Shown one piece after another: positions 31,188-38,625 of a stretch of DNA of 64,000 bases (the first letter of the stretch is position 1; every line of letters begins with the position of its first letter). Source of the DNA: Paraburkholderia metrosideri (lineage in GTDB: Bacteria > Pseudomonadota > Gammaproteobacteria > Burkholderiales > Burkholderiaceae); assembly GCF_904848625.1 (NCBI RefSeq), contig NZ_CAJHCP010000011.1, positions 186,001 to 250,000 of the forward strand. Direction: 5' to 3'. The notes below the pieces were generated by a model. It was not told the origin of the DNA. It made no database searches and worked only from the letters and a program-made list of their open reading frames with translations. The position numbers and the translations under genes are program-made.

Positions 31188-33251
31188 TCAAGGACAGAAC
31201 TTCGTCAGCAGACTCATCTGCGCATTGCGCGACGACTTGCCGGGGCGGCGGCGACGATAGTGTCCATCGCTTTGCATCAGCCATGCCGATTGATTGTCAC
31301 CGAGGAACGCCGATAGACCCTCTGCAATCACACGCCGCTTCAAACGCCGATTGTTGATCGGAAACGCGACTTCGACACGGCGGAAGAAGTTGCGGTCCAT
31401 CCAGTCGGCACTCGACAGATAGACCTGTTCCTTGCCGTCGTCGTAGAAGTAGAAGATGCGGTGATGTTCGAGGAAGCGCCCGACGATGGAACGCACCGTG
31501 ATGTTCTCCGACAGCCCCGGTACACCCGGCTGCAGCGAACACACCCCTCGCACGATCAGATCGATCTTCACACCGGCCTGCGACGCCTCATACAACTCGG
31601 CGATCACCGTAGGCTCGAGCAGCGCATTCATCTTCGCGACGATGCGCGCCTTCTTGCCTGCGCGCGCATGCTCGGCTTCCGCACGAATCGCTTCAACGAG
31701 TTTGGGATGCAGCGTGAACGGCGACTGCCACAACTCATGCAGCTTCAGCTCGCCGCCAATACCGGTCAACTGCTGGAACACGTGATGCACGTCTTCGCAG
31801 ATTTTCTGGTCGGCGGTCATCAAACCGAAGTCGGTATAAAGGCGTGCGGTACGCGGATGATAGTTACCCGTGCCGAGGTGCACGTAGCGCTTGAGCGTCG
31901 TCTTGCCGCCCACCGACACGCGCCGCACGATCAGCATCATCTTCGCGTGGCACTTGTGGCCCACCACGCCGTACACCACGTGCGCGCCCACTGCTTCAAG
32001 CTGCGACGCCCAGTTGATATTGGTCTCTTCGTCGAAGCGCGCGAGCAACTCGACCACCACCGTGACTTCCTTGCCGTTGCGCGCGGCTTGCATCAGCGCG
32101 TCCATGAGCGGCGAGTCGGTGCCGGTACGGTAGATGGTCTGCTTGATCGCCACCACGTTCGGATCTTTGGCGGCCTGCAGCAGCAATTCGAGCACCGGCT
32201 GGAAGCTCTCATACGGATGATGCAGCAGCACGTCGCCCTGATCGATCACGTCGAACATGCTCGCGCTATTGGCGACGCTCGGCGGAATAGCGGGAATGTG
32301 CGGCACAAACTTCAGATCGGGCCGGTCGACCATTTCCGGCAATTGCATCAGCCGGACCAGATTGACCGGGCCGTTCGCGTAATAGCAGTCCTTGTTCGAC
32401 AGACCGCTTTCGTCGAGCAGACGCCGCACGACATGCGCGGGCGTTTCGGCCGATACTTCGAGCCGCACCGCATTGCCCAGATGTCGCGCCGGCAATTCGC
32501 CCTGCAACGCGACGCGCAGATTGGTGATTTCGTCTTCGTCGACAAACAGTTCGCTATTACGCGTAATGCGGAACTGATTGCAACTGCGCACGACGAGGTT
32601 CGGAAACAGCTCGCCGACAAAGCGCTGCAACAGCGAGCTCAGCAGCACAAAGCCGTGTGGATAGCCCGACAGCCCCTGCGGCATGCGCACGAGCCGTGGC
32701 AACGCGCGCGGCGCCTGCACGATGCCCATCATCGCCTGGCGGCCGAATGCGTCTTTGCCTTCGAGTTCGACGACGAAGTTCAGGCTCTTGTTGAGCACAC
32801 GCGGAAATGGATGCGCCGGATCGAGTCCGATCGGCGTGAGCACCGGCAGCAGTTCGTCGAAGAAATAATTGCGCGCCCATTCGGTCTGCGCTTCGTTCCA
32901 CGCTTCCGTGCCGTGGAAATAGATGCCTTCGCCTTCGAGCGCGGGCAATACCGTGTCGTGCAACATGGTGTACTGACGATGCACGAGCTTTTGCGCACGC
33001 TCGACCACCAGGTCGTACACGTGCTGCAACGACATGCCGTCCGGCGACAATGCGCCGGGATTGTCGCGCATCTGCTCCTGCAGTCCGGCCATGCGGACTT
33101 CGAAGAATTCGTCGAGGTTACTACTGGTGATGCAGATGAAGCGCAAGCGTTCGAGCAAAGGGACGGCTGGGTCGGCAGCTTGTGCCAACACACGCTCGTT
33201 GAAACCCAGAATGCCCAGTTCGCGATTCAAAAGGGGATAGCGGATGGACAT
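31188..33251 (-). CDS. ppk: Polyphosphate kinase 1
   Basis: Ppk1 reversibly makes inorganic polyphosphate from ATP, acting as an autophosphorylating His kinase at the membrane. The 687-residue length fits the family. N-terminal NRELGILGFNERVL, the substrate-helix region, and the catalytic region with YVHLGTGNYHPRTARLYTD are present; the last holds conserved His residues. I chose the ATG at 33251 (MSIRYPLLNRELG); a frame 57 bases longer has no family counterpart. A two-half-site Pho box lies 63 bases upstream, so phosphate starvation should induce it. It is divergent from ppx. Confidence 0.97.
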   Translation of the reverse strand: MSIRYPLLNRELGILGFNERVLAQAADPAVPLLERLRFICITSSNLDEFFEVRMAGLQEQMRDNPGALSPDGMSLQHVYDLVVERAQKLVHRQYTMLHDTVLPALEGEGIYFHGTEAWNEAQTEWARNYFFDELLPVLTPIGLDPAHPFPRVLNKSLNFVVELEGKDAFGRQAMMGIVQAPRALPRLVRMPQGLSGYPHGFVLLSSLLQRFVGELFPNLVVRSCNQFRITRNSELFVDEDEITNLRVALQGELPARHLGNAVRLEVSAETPAHVVRRLLDESGLSNKDCYYANGPVNLVRLMQLPEMVDRPDLKFVPHIPAIPPSVANSASMFDVIDQGDVLLHHPYESFQPVLELLLQAAKDPNVVAIKQTIYRTGTDSPLMDALMQAARNGKEVTVVVELLARFDEETNINWASQLEAVGAHVVYGVVGHKCHAKMMLIVRRVSVGGKTTLKRYVHLGTGNYHPRTARLYTDFGLMTADQKICEDVHHVFQQLTGIGGELKLHELWQSPFTLHPKLVEAIRAEAEHARAGKKARIVAKMNALLEPTVIAELYEASQAGVKIDLIVRGVCSLQPGVPGLSENITVRSIVGRFLEHHRIFYFYDDGKEQVYLSSADWMDRNFFRRVEVAFPINNRRLKRRVIAEGLSAFLGDNQSAWLMQSDGHYRRRRPGKSSRNAQMSLLTKFCP

Positions 33252-33300
33252 CGGCAGCGAGAATGGAATGTCAGGAAGAGAGGCGGAAAGACGCTCGGAA

Positions 33301-33332
33301 ATTCTCACAATATGATGACGTTGTTATGACAT
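33301..33332 (-). promoter_or_regulatory. Pho box and -10 of ppk
   Basis: On the minus strand ATGTCAT, AACA, ACGTCAT (33332-33315) form two half-sites exactly 11 bases apart with 11 of 14 matches to the Pho consensus. A -10 candidate GAGAAT (33306-33301) follows after eight bases. Confidence 0.75.
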
Positions 33333-33572
33333 TCTCGATTTTTTTATTCTACGCTTGAATCGTTGCGTGTCGTCAATATGACGCAGTGGTTATGGGATCA
33401 TCGGGCACCCCCATTGCTGCGAGGTGACATCGTGAGGCCCGGTACGCTTAGAATGGCGTCTTTGAATAGCGCGGCCGGCCACAAGACGCCCAAAGCACCG
33501 GGTCGACGTCCGGCGCCTTTGTCTTCGTCGCCCACCGCCGCCGCGCTCGCGCGCATGGAGTCCGCTTACCCG

Positions 33573-35084
33573 ATGGTCAATACCCCACAACTCCTCGCCG
33601 CCGTCGACCTTGGCTCGAACAGCTTCCGTCTGATCGTCGGCCGGGTCGAGGAAACCGAGGCGGGCAGCCAGATTTATCAGGTCGATGCGCTGCGTGAACC
33701 GGTGCGTCTTGCCGCTGGTCTGTCGCGCGACAAGATGCTCGATCGTGCGTCGCAGGTGCGTGGCTGGGACGCGCTGAAGCGTTTCGGCGAACGTCTGCGC
33801 GACTTTCATCCCGATCACGTGCGCGCGGTCGCGACCAACACGTTGCGCATCGCCAAGAACGCGGGCGAGTTTCTCGGGGAGGCGCAGGCCGCGTTGGGTT
33901 TTCCGATCGAAGTGATTGCCGGGCGTGAAGAAGCGCGCCTGATTTATGCGGGCGCGGCACACTCCGTGCCGGCCAGCCCGGGCAAGCGTCTGGTGGTCGA
34001 TATCGGCGGCGGGTCGACGGAATTCATCATCGGCTCGCACTACACGCCGATCAAGATGGAGAGCCTGTACATCGGTTGCGTGAGCCATAGCCGTGCATTT
34101 TTCCCGGCCGGTAATGTCGACGAATACACGATGCGCCAGGCCGAACTCGCCGCGGGCCGCGAAATCCAGATCATCTCTGCCGAGTACAAGAAAACCGGCT
34201 GGGAGCAGGCGATCGGCTCGTCGGGCACCGCGCGCGCGTTGGCTGAACTGGTTGAGGCGAATGGTTTCAACGATCCGGGCATCACGCACGGTATCTCGCG
34301 CGGCGGTCTCGAGCGGCTCAAGCGGGCATTGATCAAGGCAGAGAACGTCAACCGGTTGAAGCTGGTTGCGTTGAAAGGCGATCGCATTCCGGTGCTCGCG
34401 GGCGGTCTGTCGATCATGATCGCGGTGTTCGACGAACTCGGCGTCGATTACGTGGACACCACCGACGGCGCGCTGCGCCTCGGCGTGCTGTACGACCTGC
34501 TGGGCCGTTCGCAGCACGAAGATATGCGCACGGTGACGGTGGAAGGCTTCATGCGCCGCTATGGCGTGGATCGTCCGCAGGCGGCGCGGATCGGCGAATT
34601 GTCGGCGAGCTTTTACGACCAGTTCGCGGAACCCGACGAAGAGCGCCGGGTGGAAAACCGGATGTTTATCAACTGGGCGGCGTCGCTGCATGAAATCGGG
34701 CTGTCGATTTCACATAGCGCGTACCACAAGCATTCGGCCTACATTACGAGTAATGCCGACATGCCGGGCTTCTCCCGCACTGATCAGGCGCGGCTCGCGG
34801 CGCTCGTGCTGGGTCACGCAGGCAAACTCGGCAAGCTGTCGCAAACGCGCGAGGTGGAGTGGCCGTTGCTGTTCTGTCTGCGACTCGCGGCGCTGCTATG
34901 CCGTCGTCGTGCGGATGTCGGATTGCCAGGTATTGCGGTCGCGCAGGTCAATGGCGGGTACGAAGTGCGCTTGCCGAACGAGTGGGTCGCCAATAATCCG
35001 TTGACCGATTACAGCCTGATTCAGGAAGCGGCGGAGTGGGAAAAGGTCGGCATTCCGTATCGCGTGGTTTATACGGACGAGTGA
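33573..35084 (+). CDS. ppx: Exopolyphosphatase / guanosine pentaphosphatase family
   Basis: Ppx releases terminal phosphate from polyphosphate. The 503-residue product belongs to the actin/hsp70-like fold: phosphate loop AAVDLGSNSFRLIVG near residue 6 and VVDIGGGSTEFI near residue 142, with the catalytic Glu expected near residue 120 in AGREEARLIY. The C-terminal part is HD-like and helical. I chose the ATG at 33573, giving MVNTPQLLAAVDLG. Starts at 33555 or far upstream would add a low-complexity Pro/Ala extension with no ribosome binding site. The gene is divergent from ppk. Confidence 0.94.
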   Translation: MVNTPQLLAAVDLGSNSFRLIVGRVEETEAGSQIYQVDALREPVRLAAGLSRDKMLDRASQVRGWDALKRFGERLRDFHPDHVRAVATNTLRIAKNAGEFLGEAQAALGFPIEVIAGREEARLIYAGAAHSVPASPGKRLVVDIGGGSTEFIIGSHYTPIKMESLYIGCVSHSRAFFPAGNVDEYTMRQAELAAGREIQIISAEYKKTGWEQAIGSSGTARALAELVEANGFNDPGITHGISRGGLERLKRALIKAENVNRLKLVALKGDRIPVLAGGLSIMIAVFDELGVDYVDTTDGALRLGVLYDLLGRSQHEDMRTVTVEGFMRRYGVDRPQAARIGELSASFYDQFAEPDEERRVENRMFINWAASLHEIGLSISHSAYHKHSAYITSNADMPGFSRTDQARLAALVLGHAGKLGKLSQTREVEWPLLFCLRLAALLCRRRADVGLPGIAVAQVNGGYEVRLPNEWVANNPLTDYSLIQEAAEWEKVGIPYRVVYTDE

Positions 35085-35112
35085 AGCTTTTGCGCATCAC
35101 GCGTGAATGGAG

Positions 35113-35134
35113 AGCCCGGTTTTACCGGGCTTTT
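35113..35134 (+). terminator. Rho-independent terminator of ppx
   Basis: An 8-bp perfect stem (35113-35120 with 35124-35131) with a TTT loop is followed by TTTT. It lies between ppx and the convergent olsB. Confidence 0.85.
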
Positions 35135-35168
35135 CTACGTGTATCGCGGCGTGGTTAATACCGCGTGG

Positions 35169-35969
35169 TCATTCGCCGAGGAAGTGACGCGCATAACGCG
35201 CGTTGATATCGGACAGTCGGAATAGCGTCAGAAAGTCTGCGGTATTGAAGTCAGGATCCCATGCCGGCGCACCGCAGATCTTCGCGCCGATCCGCAGATA
35301 GCCCTTCACGAGCGGCGGTGCCGCGACTTCGACGCCGGTCTGCAATTCGTCGAGCGGCAGCGGCGTATGCGGGAACGCGCGATATTCCGGCGACGTCAGC
35401 GCCGTGTCGCGCAACGAGCAGTAAAGATTCGCCGCGTAATGACCGCCGTCCACCATCCCGACGCTCGCGCAACCCAGCATCGTCTCGTAGCCATTGTGTT
35501 TCATATACGCGGCGAGTCCGGCCCACAGCGACATGATCACTGAGCCGCTGCGATAGTCGGGATGCACGCACGAACGGCCCACTTCAACCATCTTCGCGCG
35601 CAGGTGCGTGAGGCGCGATACGTCGAACTCGCTTTCCGCATACAGGCGGCCGATGCGCGCGGCCTGATGCGGCGGCAATGCGCGATACGTGCCGACCACC
35701 TTCAGCGTGTCGAGATCGCGCACCAGCAGATGATCGCAGTACGAATCGAATGCATCGACGTCCAGACCTGCGGGACCTGTCAGGCGTGCGCCCATTTCGT
35801 CGGCGAATACACGGTAGCGCAGACGCTGCGCTTCACGAAGCTCGTCGTCGGTGCGTGCCCACGTGACTTGCAGGCGATGTTGCGCGGTGACCGTTTCCTC
35901 GGCGCGCGGCAAACTGCGCGTGTCGAAGATCGAAGCGAGGGGCAGGGTAGACGTCGGCAGTTCTCGCAT
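35169..35969 (-). CDS. olsB: Ornithine N-acyltransferase OlsB (lyso-ornithine lipid synthesis)
   Basis: OlsB moves a 3-hydroxyacyl group from acyl carrier protein to the alpha-amino group of ornithine, the first step to phosphorus-free ornithine lipids. The 266-residue GNAT-type protein matches the hemolysin/OlsB-like acetyltransferase family: RLRYRVFADEMGAR, DAFDSYCDHLLVRD, EVGRSCVHPDYRSG and VKGYLRIGAKICG. The olsA partner is not in the window. The ATG at 35969 has AGGA upstream; a longer frame has no family counterpart. Four Pho-like half-sites lie upstream, in line with known phosphate control of olsB in rhizobia. Confidence 0.9.
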   Translation of the reverse strand: MRELPTSTLPLASIFDTRSLPRAEETVTAQHRLQVTWARTDDELREAQRLRYRVFADEMGARLTGPAGLDVDAFDSYCDHLLVRDLDTLKVVGTYRALPPHQAARIGRLYAESEFDVSRLTHLRAKMVEVGRSCVHPDYRSGSVIMSLWAGLAAYMKHNGYETMLGCASVGMVDGGHYAANLYCSLRDTALTSPEYRAFPHTPLPLDELQTGVEVAAPPLVKGYLRIGAKICGAPAWDPDFNTADFLTLFRLSDINARYARHFLGE

Positions 35970-36010
35970 TGGGGGTCCTGTTCGAAAAAAGTAAGGTTTC
36001 TTTTTTCGCC

Positions 36011-36066
36011 AATGTAGTAACGCCTGGTGACGCTCGCATGGCAAAGCCATGACGATTGAATGACCT
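36011..36066 (-). promoter_or_regulatory. Tandem Pho boxes and -10 of olsB
   Basis: On the minus strand four 7-bp half-sites run with exact 11-bp steps: AGGTCAT (36066-36060), TCGTCAT (36055-36049), TTGCCAT (36044-36038) and GCGTCAC (36033-36027). Ten bases further is TACATT (36016-36011), a fair -10. The olsB ATG lies 41 bases beyond. The layout copies that of PhoB-activated promoters; single half-sites match the consensus only 4-5 of 7. Confidence 0.7.
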
Positions 36067-36213
36067 CGTGTAAGCCGCGTGCGTGGGGCTTGTAATGTTG
36101 AGGAGAGATTTCCCGGACGTTGTTTTTGCGCGACCGGCAACGGGGGACCGAGATTCGCTAGCCGTGCCCCGGACCGGTACGGGCGTCTTTCTCACGCCCG
36201 CATTCGATCTAAC

Positions 36214-36672
36214 TCAGATCAGATCGGGGCTCATCGCCGCGCGCAAGACGGCTTGCTCGCCGCCGTCGCGCTCGCGGCTCGCGATCCACCACACGCCCGC
36301 TTTTTTCAGCGGCCAACTTGCGTTGCTGTTGCCGAGCAGTCGCGCGGCGACGTGGCCGAGCGTCGGTTGATGGCCGACGATCACGACCGTCTGCGCGATG
36401 CCATTCGGCCAGCCCGCAGCGTTGAGGACATCATCGGCACTCGCGTTGGGGGCAAGTTCACGCACTACGCGATACTGGTCGCTCAGCGTTTCGGCGGTCT
36501 GGATCGTGCGCACAGCGGGGCTCGCGAGAACCACAGCGTCGGCGGGCAAACGGGTGCGCAGCCACTTGGCGACGTTCTGCGCCTGTTTGCGGCCGCGAGT
36601 CGTGAGTGCGCGGGCGAGATCGCTGGCGGCGTAGTCGTCGGCTTCGGCGTGACGCCAGAGAATCAGATCCAT
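36214..36672 (-). CDS. sixA: Phosphohistidine phosphatase SixA
   Basis: SixA is a small histidine phosphatase that removes phosphate from phosphohistidine, in E. coli acting on the nitrogen phosphotransferase protein NPr and earlier linked to ArcB. The 152-residue product has the phosphatase motif LILWRHAEA with R7 and H8, a second basic site in LASPAVRTIQTAE, and the second catalytic His in VIVGHQPTLG. It lies upstream of olsB in the same direction with about 245 bases between, including the olsB Pho boxes, so it is probably a separate unit. Confidence 0.92.
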   Translation of the reverse strand: MDLILWRHAEADDYAASDLARALTTRGRKQAQNVAKWLRTRLPADAVVLASPAVRTIQTAETLSDQYRVVRELAPNASADDVLNAAGWPNGIAQTVVIVGHQPTLGHVAARLLGNSNASWPLKKAGVWWIASRERDGGEQAVLRAAMSPDLI

Positions 36673-36884
36673 GCGTGTCTCCTTGACTCTGTTTTGCAGC
36701 GCATCAGTGAGTGTCGTTACTCAGGTCACGGTGGTCACTGTGCGCCAGTTTGAATGACTGTCGCATGCGGGCCCGGGTGGCCGCAAGGTTTGGTCGGATA
36801 GATGGGCGGTGACGGCGCTATAAATGCGGGTACCTGAAGCATCCGACATGGATCGCGCGAACCCGGCAAGTGGCGCGTAAAAAA

Positions 36885-36919
36885 GCAAAAACCCGCGAAG
36901 CCGGAGGCTACGCGGGTTT
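36885..36919 (-). terminator. Rho-independent terminator of tRNA-Pro
   Basis: A 9-bp stem (36889-36897 with 36911-36919) with a further inner pairing (36899-36902 with 36906-36909) is followed on the minus strand by a T-run. It lies just past the tRNA 3' end. Confidence 0.88.
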
Positions 36920-36933
36920 CGTATTGCTTTTCG

Positions 36934-37010
36934 TGGTCGGAGCGAAAGGATTCGAACCTTCGACCCTCTGATCCCAAATCAGATGCGCTACCAGGCTGCG
37001 CTACGCTCCG
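36934..37010 (-). tRNA. tRNA-Pro, anticodon TGG
   Basis: The minus strand gives a full 77-base cloverleaf: acceptor CGGAGCG/CGCTCCG, D-arm GCGCAGCCTGGTAGCGC, anticodon stem TCTGA/TCAGA with loop TTTGGGA, T-arm GGTTCGAATCC, discriminator A and an encoded CCA. UGG reads proline CCA and, by wobble, other CCN codons. Its own promoter and terminator flank it. Confidence 0.97.
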
Positions 37011-37021
37011 ACGAAGGCAGG

Positions 37022-37050
37022 ATAATAGAGGCATGACGGGCCGGAGTCAA
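37022..37050 (-). promoter_or_regulatory. Sigma-70 promoter of tRNA-Pro
   Basis: On the minus strand TTGACT (37050-37045), a 17-base spacer and TATTAT (37027-37022) stand 12 bases before the tRNA 5' end. Both boxes are near consensus. Confidence 0.88.
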
Positions 37051-37094
37051 CCACGAATTGCATCGGACGTAAAAAGAGTTCGATGCTGCCGCTT

Positions 37095-37253
37095 TTATAT
37101 GCGGCCCATCAGCAGAAGGATGATCACAATGATCAGCACGACGCCGAGCAGGCCGGTCGGCCGATAGCCCCAGCCGCTGCTGTACGGCCAGCTCGGCAGC
37201 GCGCCGATCAGCAGCAGGATGAGCACGATAAGCAGGATGGTTCCGATGGTCAT
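37095..37253 (-). CDS. DUF3309-type small hydrophobic protein
   Basis: The 52-residue protein is almost wholly membrane: MTIGTILLIVLILLLIGALP, a short polar turn SSGWGYRPTG, then a second helix ending LLMGRI. This hairpin with the PSWPYSSGWGY turn is the DUF3309 pattern, a widespread family without a known role. A good AGGGAGA ribosome binding site lies eight bases before the ATG at 37253. A longer in-frame frame upstream is Arg-rich and is not supported. Confidence 0.8.
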   Translation of the reverse strand: MTIGTILLIVLILLLIGALPSWPYSSGWGYRPTGLLGVVLIIVIILLLMGRI

Positions 37254-37781
37254 TGTCGAGTCTCCCTGTCTGGCCCTCGGGATGGCTGGGCCGCGTCGCC
37301 GGTTGGTCCGGCGCGTAAGCGCCGGGACAATTGACGCGCTTCTCAATGCGCGCCTTGCCGTCGATCATCAGCAAGGCATGTGCCTATCAGGGCGGTAACG
37401 GGGACGGCCGGCAGAGAGCGGTGTCGGGTGCGCGACGAGGCATTGATATGGGCGTTGGCGTTGCAATGAACTGGCGCTGAACAGGAAGAATTTGCGCGCG
37501 TTCCGTGTTGTCTGGTTTTGGTTGGCCACGCGGCCATGCGCCAAAGTGACGGACCGCGCTCGTGTCCGCCATCGGTCTAGCGAAGCGACTCACGAACGAA
37601 GCAGCCAGGCAACGAAACGGCGACCACGCGCGTTGCGCGATCGGATGTCGGCGCATCGATCAATGAATGCGCCGACGTGATGATCGAGGTCGACACGACT
37701 TGTCTCCGGCATTCACGCCGCTCCGCAGGTGCCCGCGTTGTGAAGCATCACAGCAACGTAAGCGGAAATCTCTCTAATCAC
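37254..37781. other. Gene-free stretch between two small membrane-protein genes
   Basis: About 530 bases. The open frames here are short, Arg/Pro-rich and lack ribosome binding sites. I see no strong hairpin or repeat. The DUF3309 promoter should lie near its lower end on the minus strand. Confidence 0.5.
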
Positions 37782-37961
37782 TCAATGCCGCGGCCGCTTC
37801 CAATGCGGCATATGCATGTTCTGATGAGTCAGCCAGTGATGCAGCATTCCCTCGCCGTCATGTTCACGCCGGTAAGTTCTCGATTCGAAAATCGACAGCG
37901 CGAACAGCACGGCCAGACCTATTGCGAGCCCGACCAGACCCGCGATCGTTTCAGCGTCCAT
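37782..37961 (-). CDS. Hypothetical 59-residue single-helix membrane protein
   Basis: This gene is easily missed because of its size. It starts MDAETIAGLVGLAIGLAVLF, a membrane helix, followed by ALSIFESRTYRREHDGEGM and a His/Trp/Met-rich end with HHWLTHQ and MPHWKRPRH. The ATG at 37961 is preceded by AGGAGA six bases upstream, a near-ideal ribosome binding site. The clustered His, Met and Trp at the C-terminus might bind metal, but that is a guess. I know no named family. It points the same way as the DUF3309 gene. Confidence 0.65.
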   Translation of the reverse strand: MDAETIAGLVGLAIGLAVLFALSIFESRTYRREHDGEGMLHHWLTHQNMHMPHWKRPRH

Positions 37962-38133
37962 GGCAGTCTCCTATGACATGTGGCTGTGACTTTCATAGTA
38001 GGTCACGCATCACGAAATGGGAGGGATGAACCGCGTGTCGCGCATCGCGGATGGGGCTTTACAGGTAGACTCTCCGCGCCCGGCTTTCCATCTGGTTGCC
38101 GTTGTCCGATTCTGTCTGGAGAGACGACTGTCT

Positions 38134-38316
38134 ATGTTTCGCGTTCCGATGATCACGCTTTTATTGACCGCTGCACTGGCTGCATCTGCCGGCCTCGCCG
38201 GCTGTGCGGACGATTCGTCAGTCCATCATGGCGGCCCGCCGCCGCAGGATCCCGCTGACTATCACGGCGTGCCGACCGACACACGTCCGCCGGTCATGGT
38301 GCCCACCGCGCCTTGA
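38134..38316 (+). CDS. Small hypothetical lipoprotein
   Basis: The 60-residue product begins MFRVPMITLLLTAALAASAG and reaches a lipobox LAGC, so a mature lipoprotein of about 35 residues is expected. The mature part is Asp/Pro-rich (SSVHHGGPPPQDP, TDTRPPVM). A GGAGAGA ribosome binding site lies about ten bases before the ATG at 38134. The frame is open further upstream, but that part lacks a signal peptide. No family is recognised. Confidence 0.65.
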   Translation: MFRVPMITLLLTAALAASAGLAGCADDSSVHHGGPPPQDPADYHGVPTDTRPPVMVPTAP

Positions 38317-38625
38317 GGTGCCTGCTAACCTTGCATGCGCATTAGCCGTATTCGTCCGTACGGTGAGGAAAGAAGGCGAAGCGTCGGCGCGGGCACGCCG
38401 GCGCTTCTGACCCGCGCAGACTGTTCGCGCGGAGAGCGCGGGCTGAAGTCATTCTAGGGCGAGCTTCACGCGCGATATGTATGCGCTTGTTTCAAGCCGT
38501 AACGGGGTCCCGCTATGCGAAATGCAAGTGGATGATCTTATGGCGATTGCCCGTTGGCAGGCGCGAGGCGGGCGAATTCGCCTACACGGCGCTTGTGTCC
38601 ACGGGCGCTGCGGCTACGGCTACGG
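38317..38625. other. Gene-free stretch before the MATE exporter
   Basis: About 310 bases between the small lipoprotein gene and the 3' end of the MATE gene. Only short frames without ribosome binding sites are present, plus three CTACGG-like units near 38610-38630. Confidence 0.45.

Noticed and set aside
31461..33329. 622-residue plus-strand frame opposite ppk
   Set aside because: Antisense shadow; His/Arg/Gln-rich, covers the whole ppk gene.
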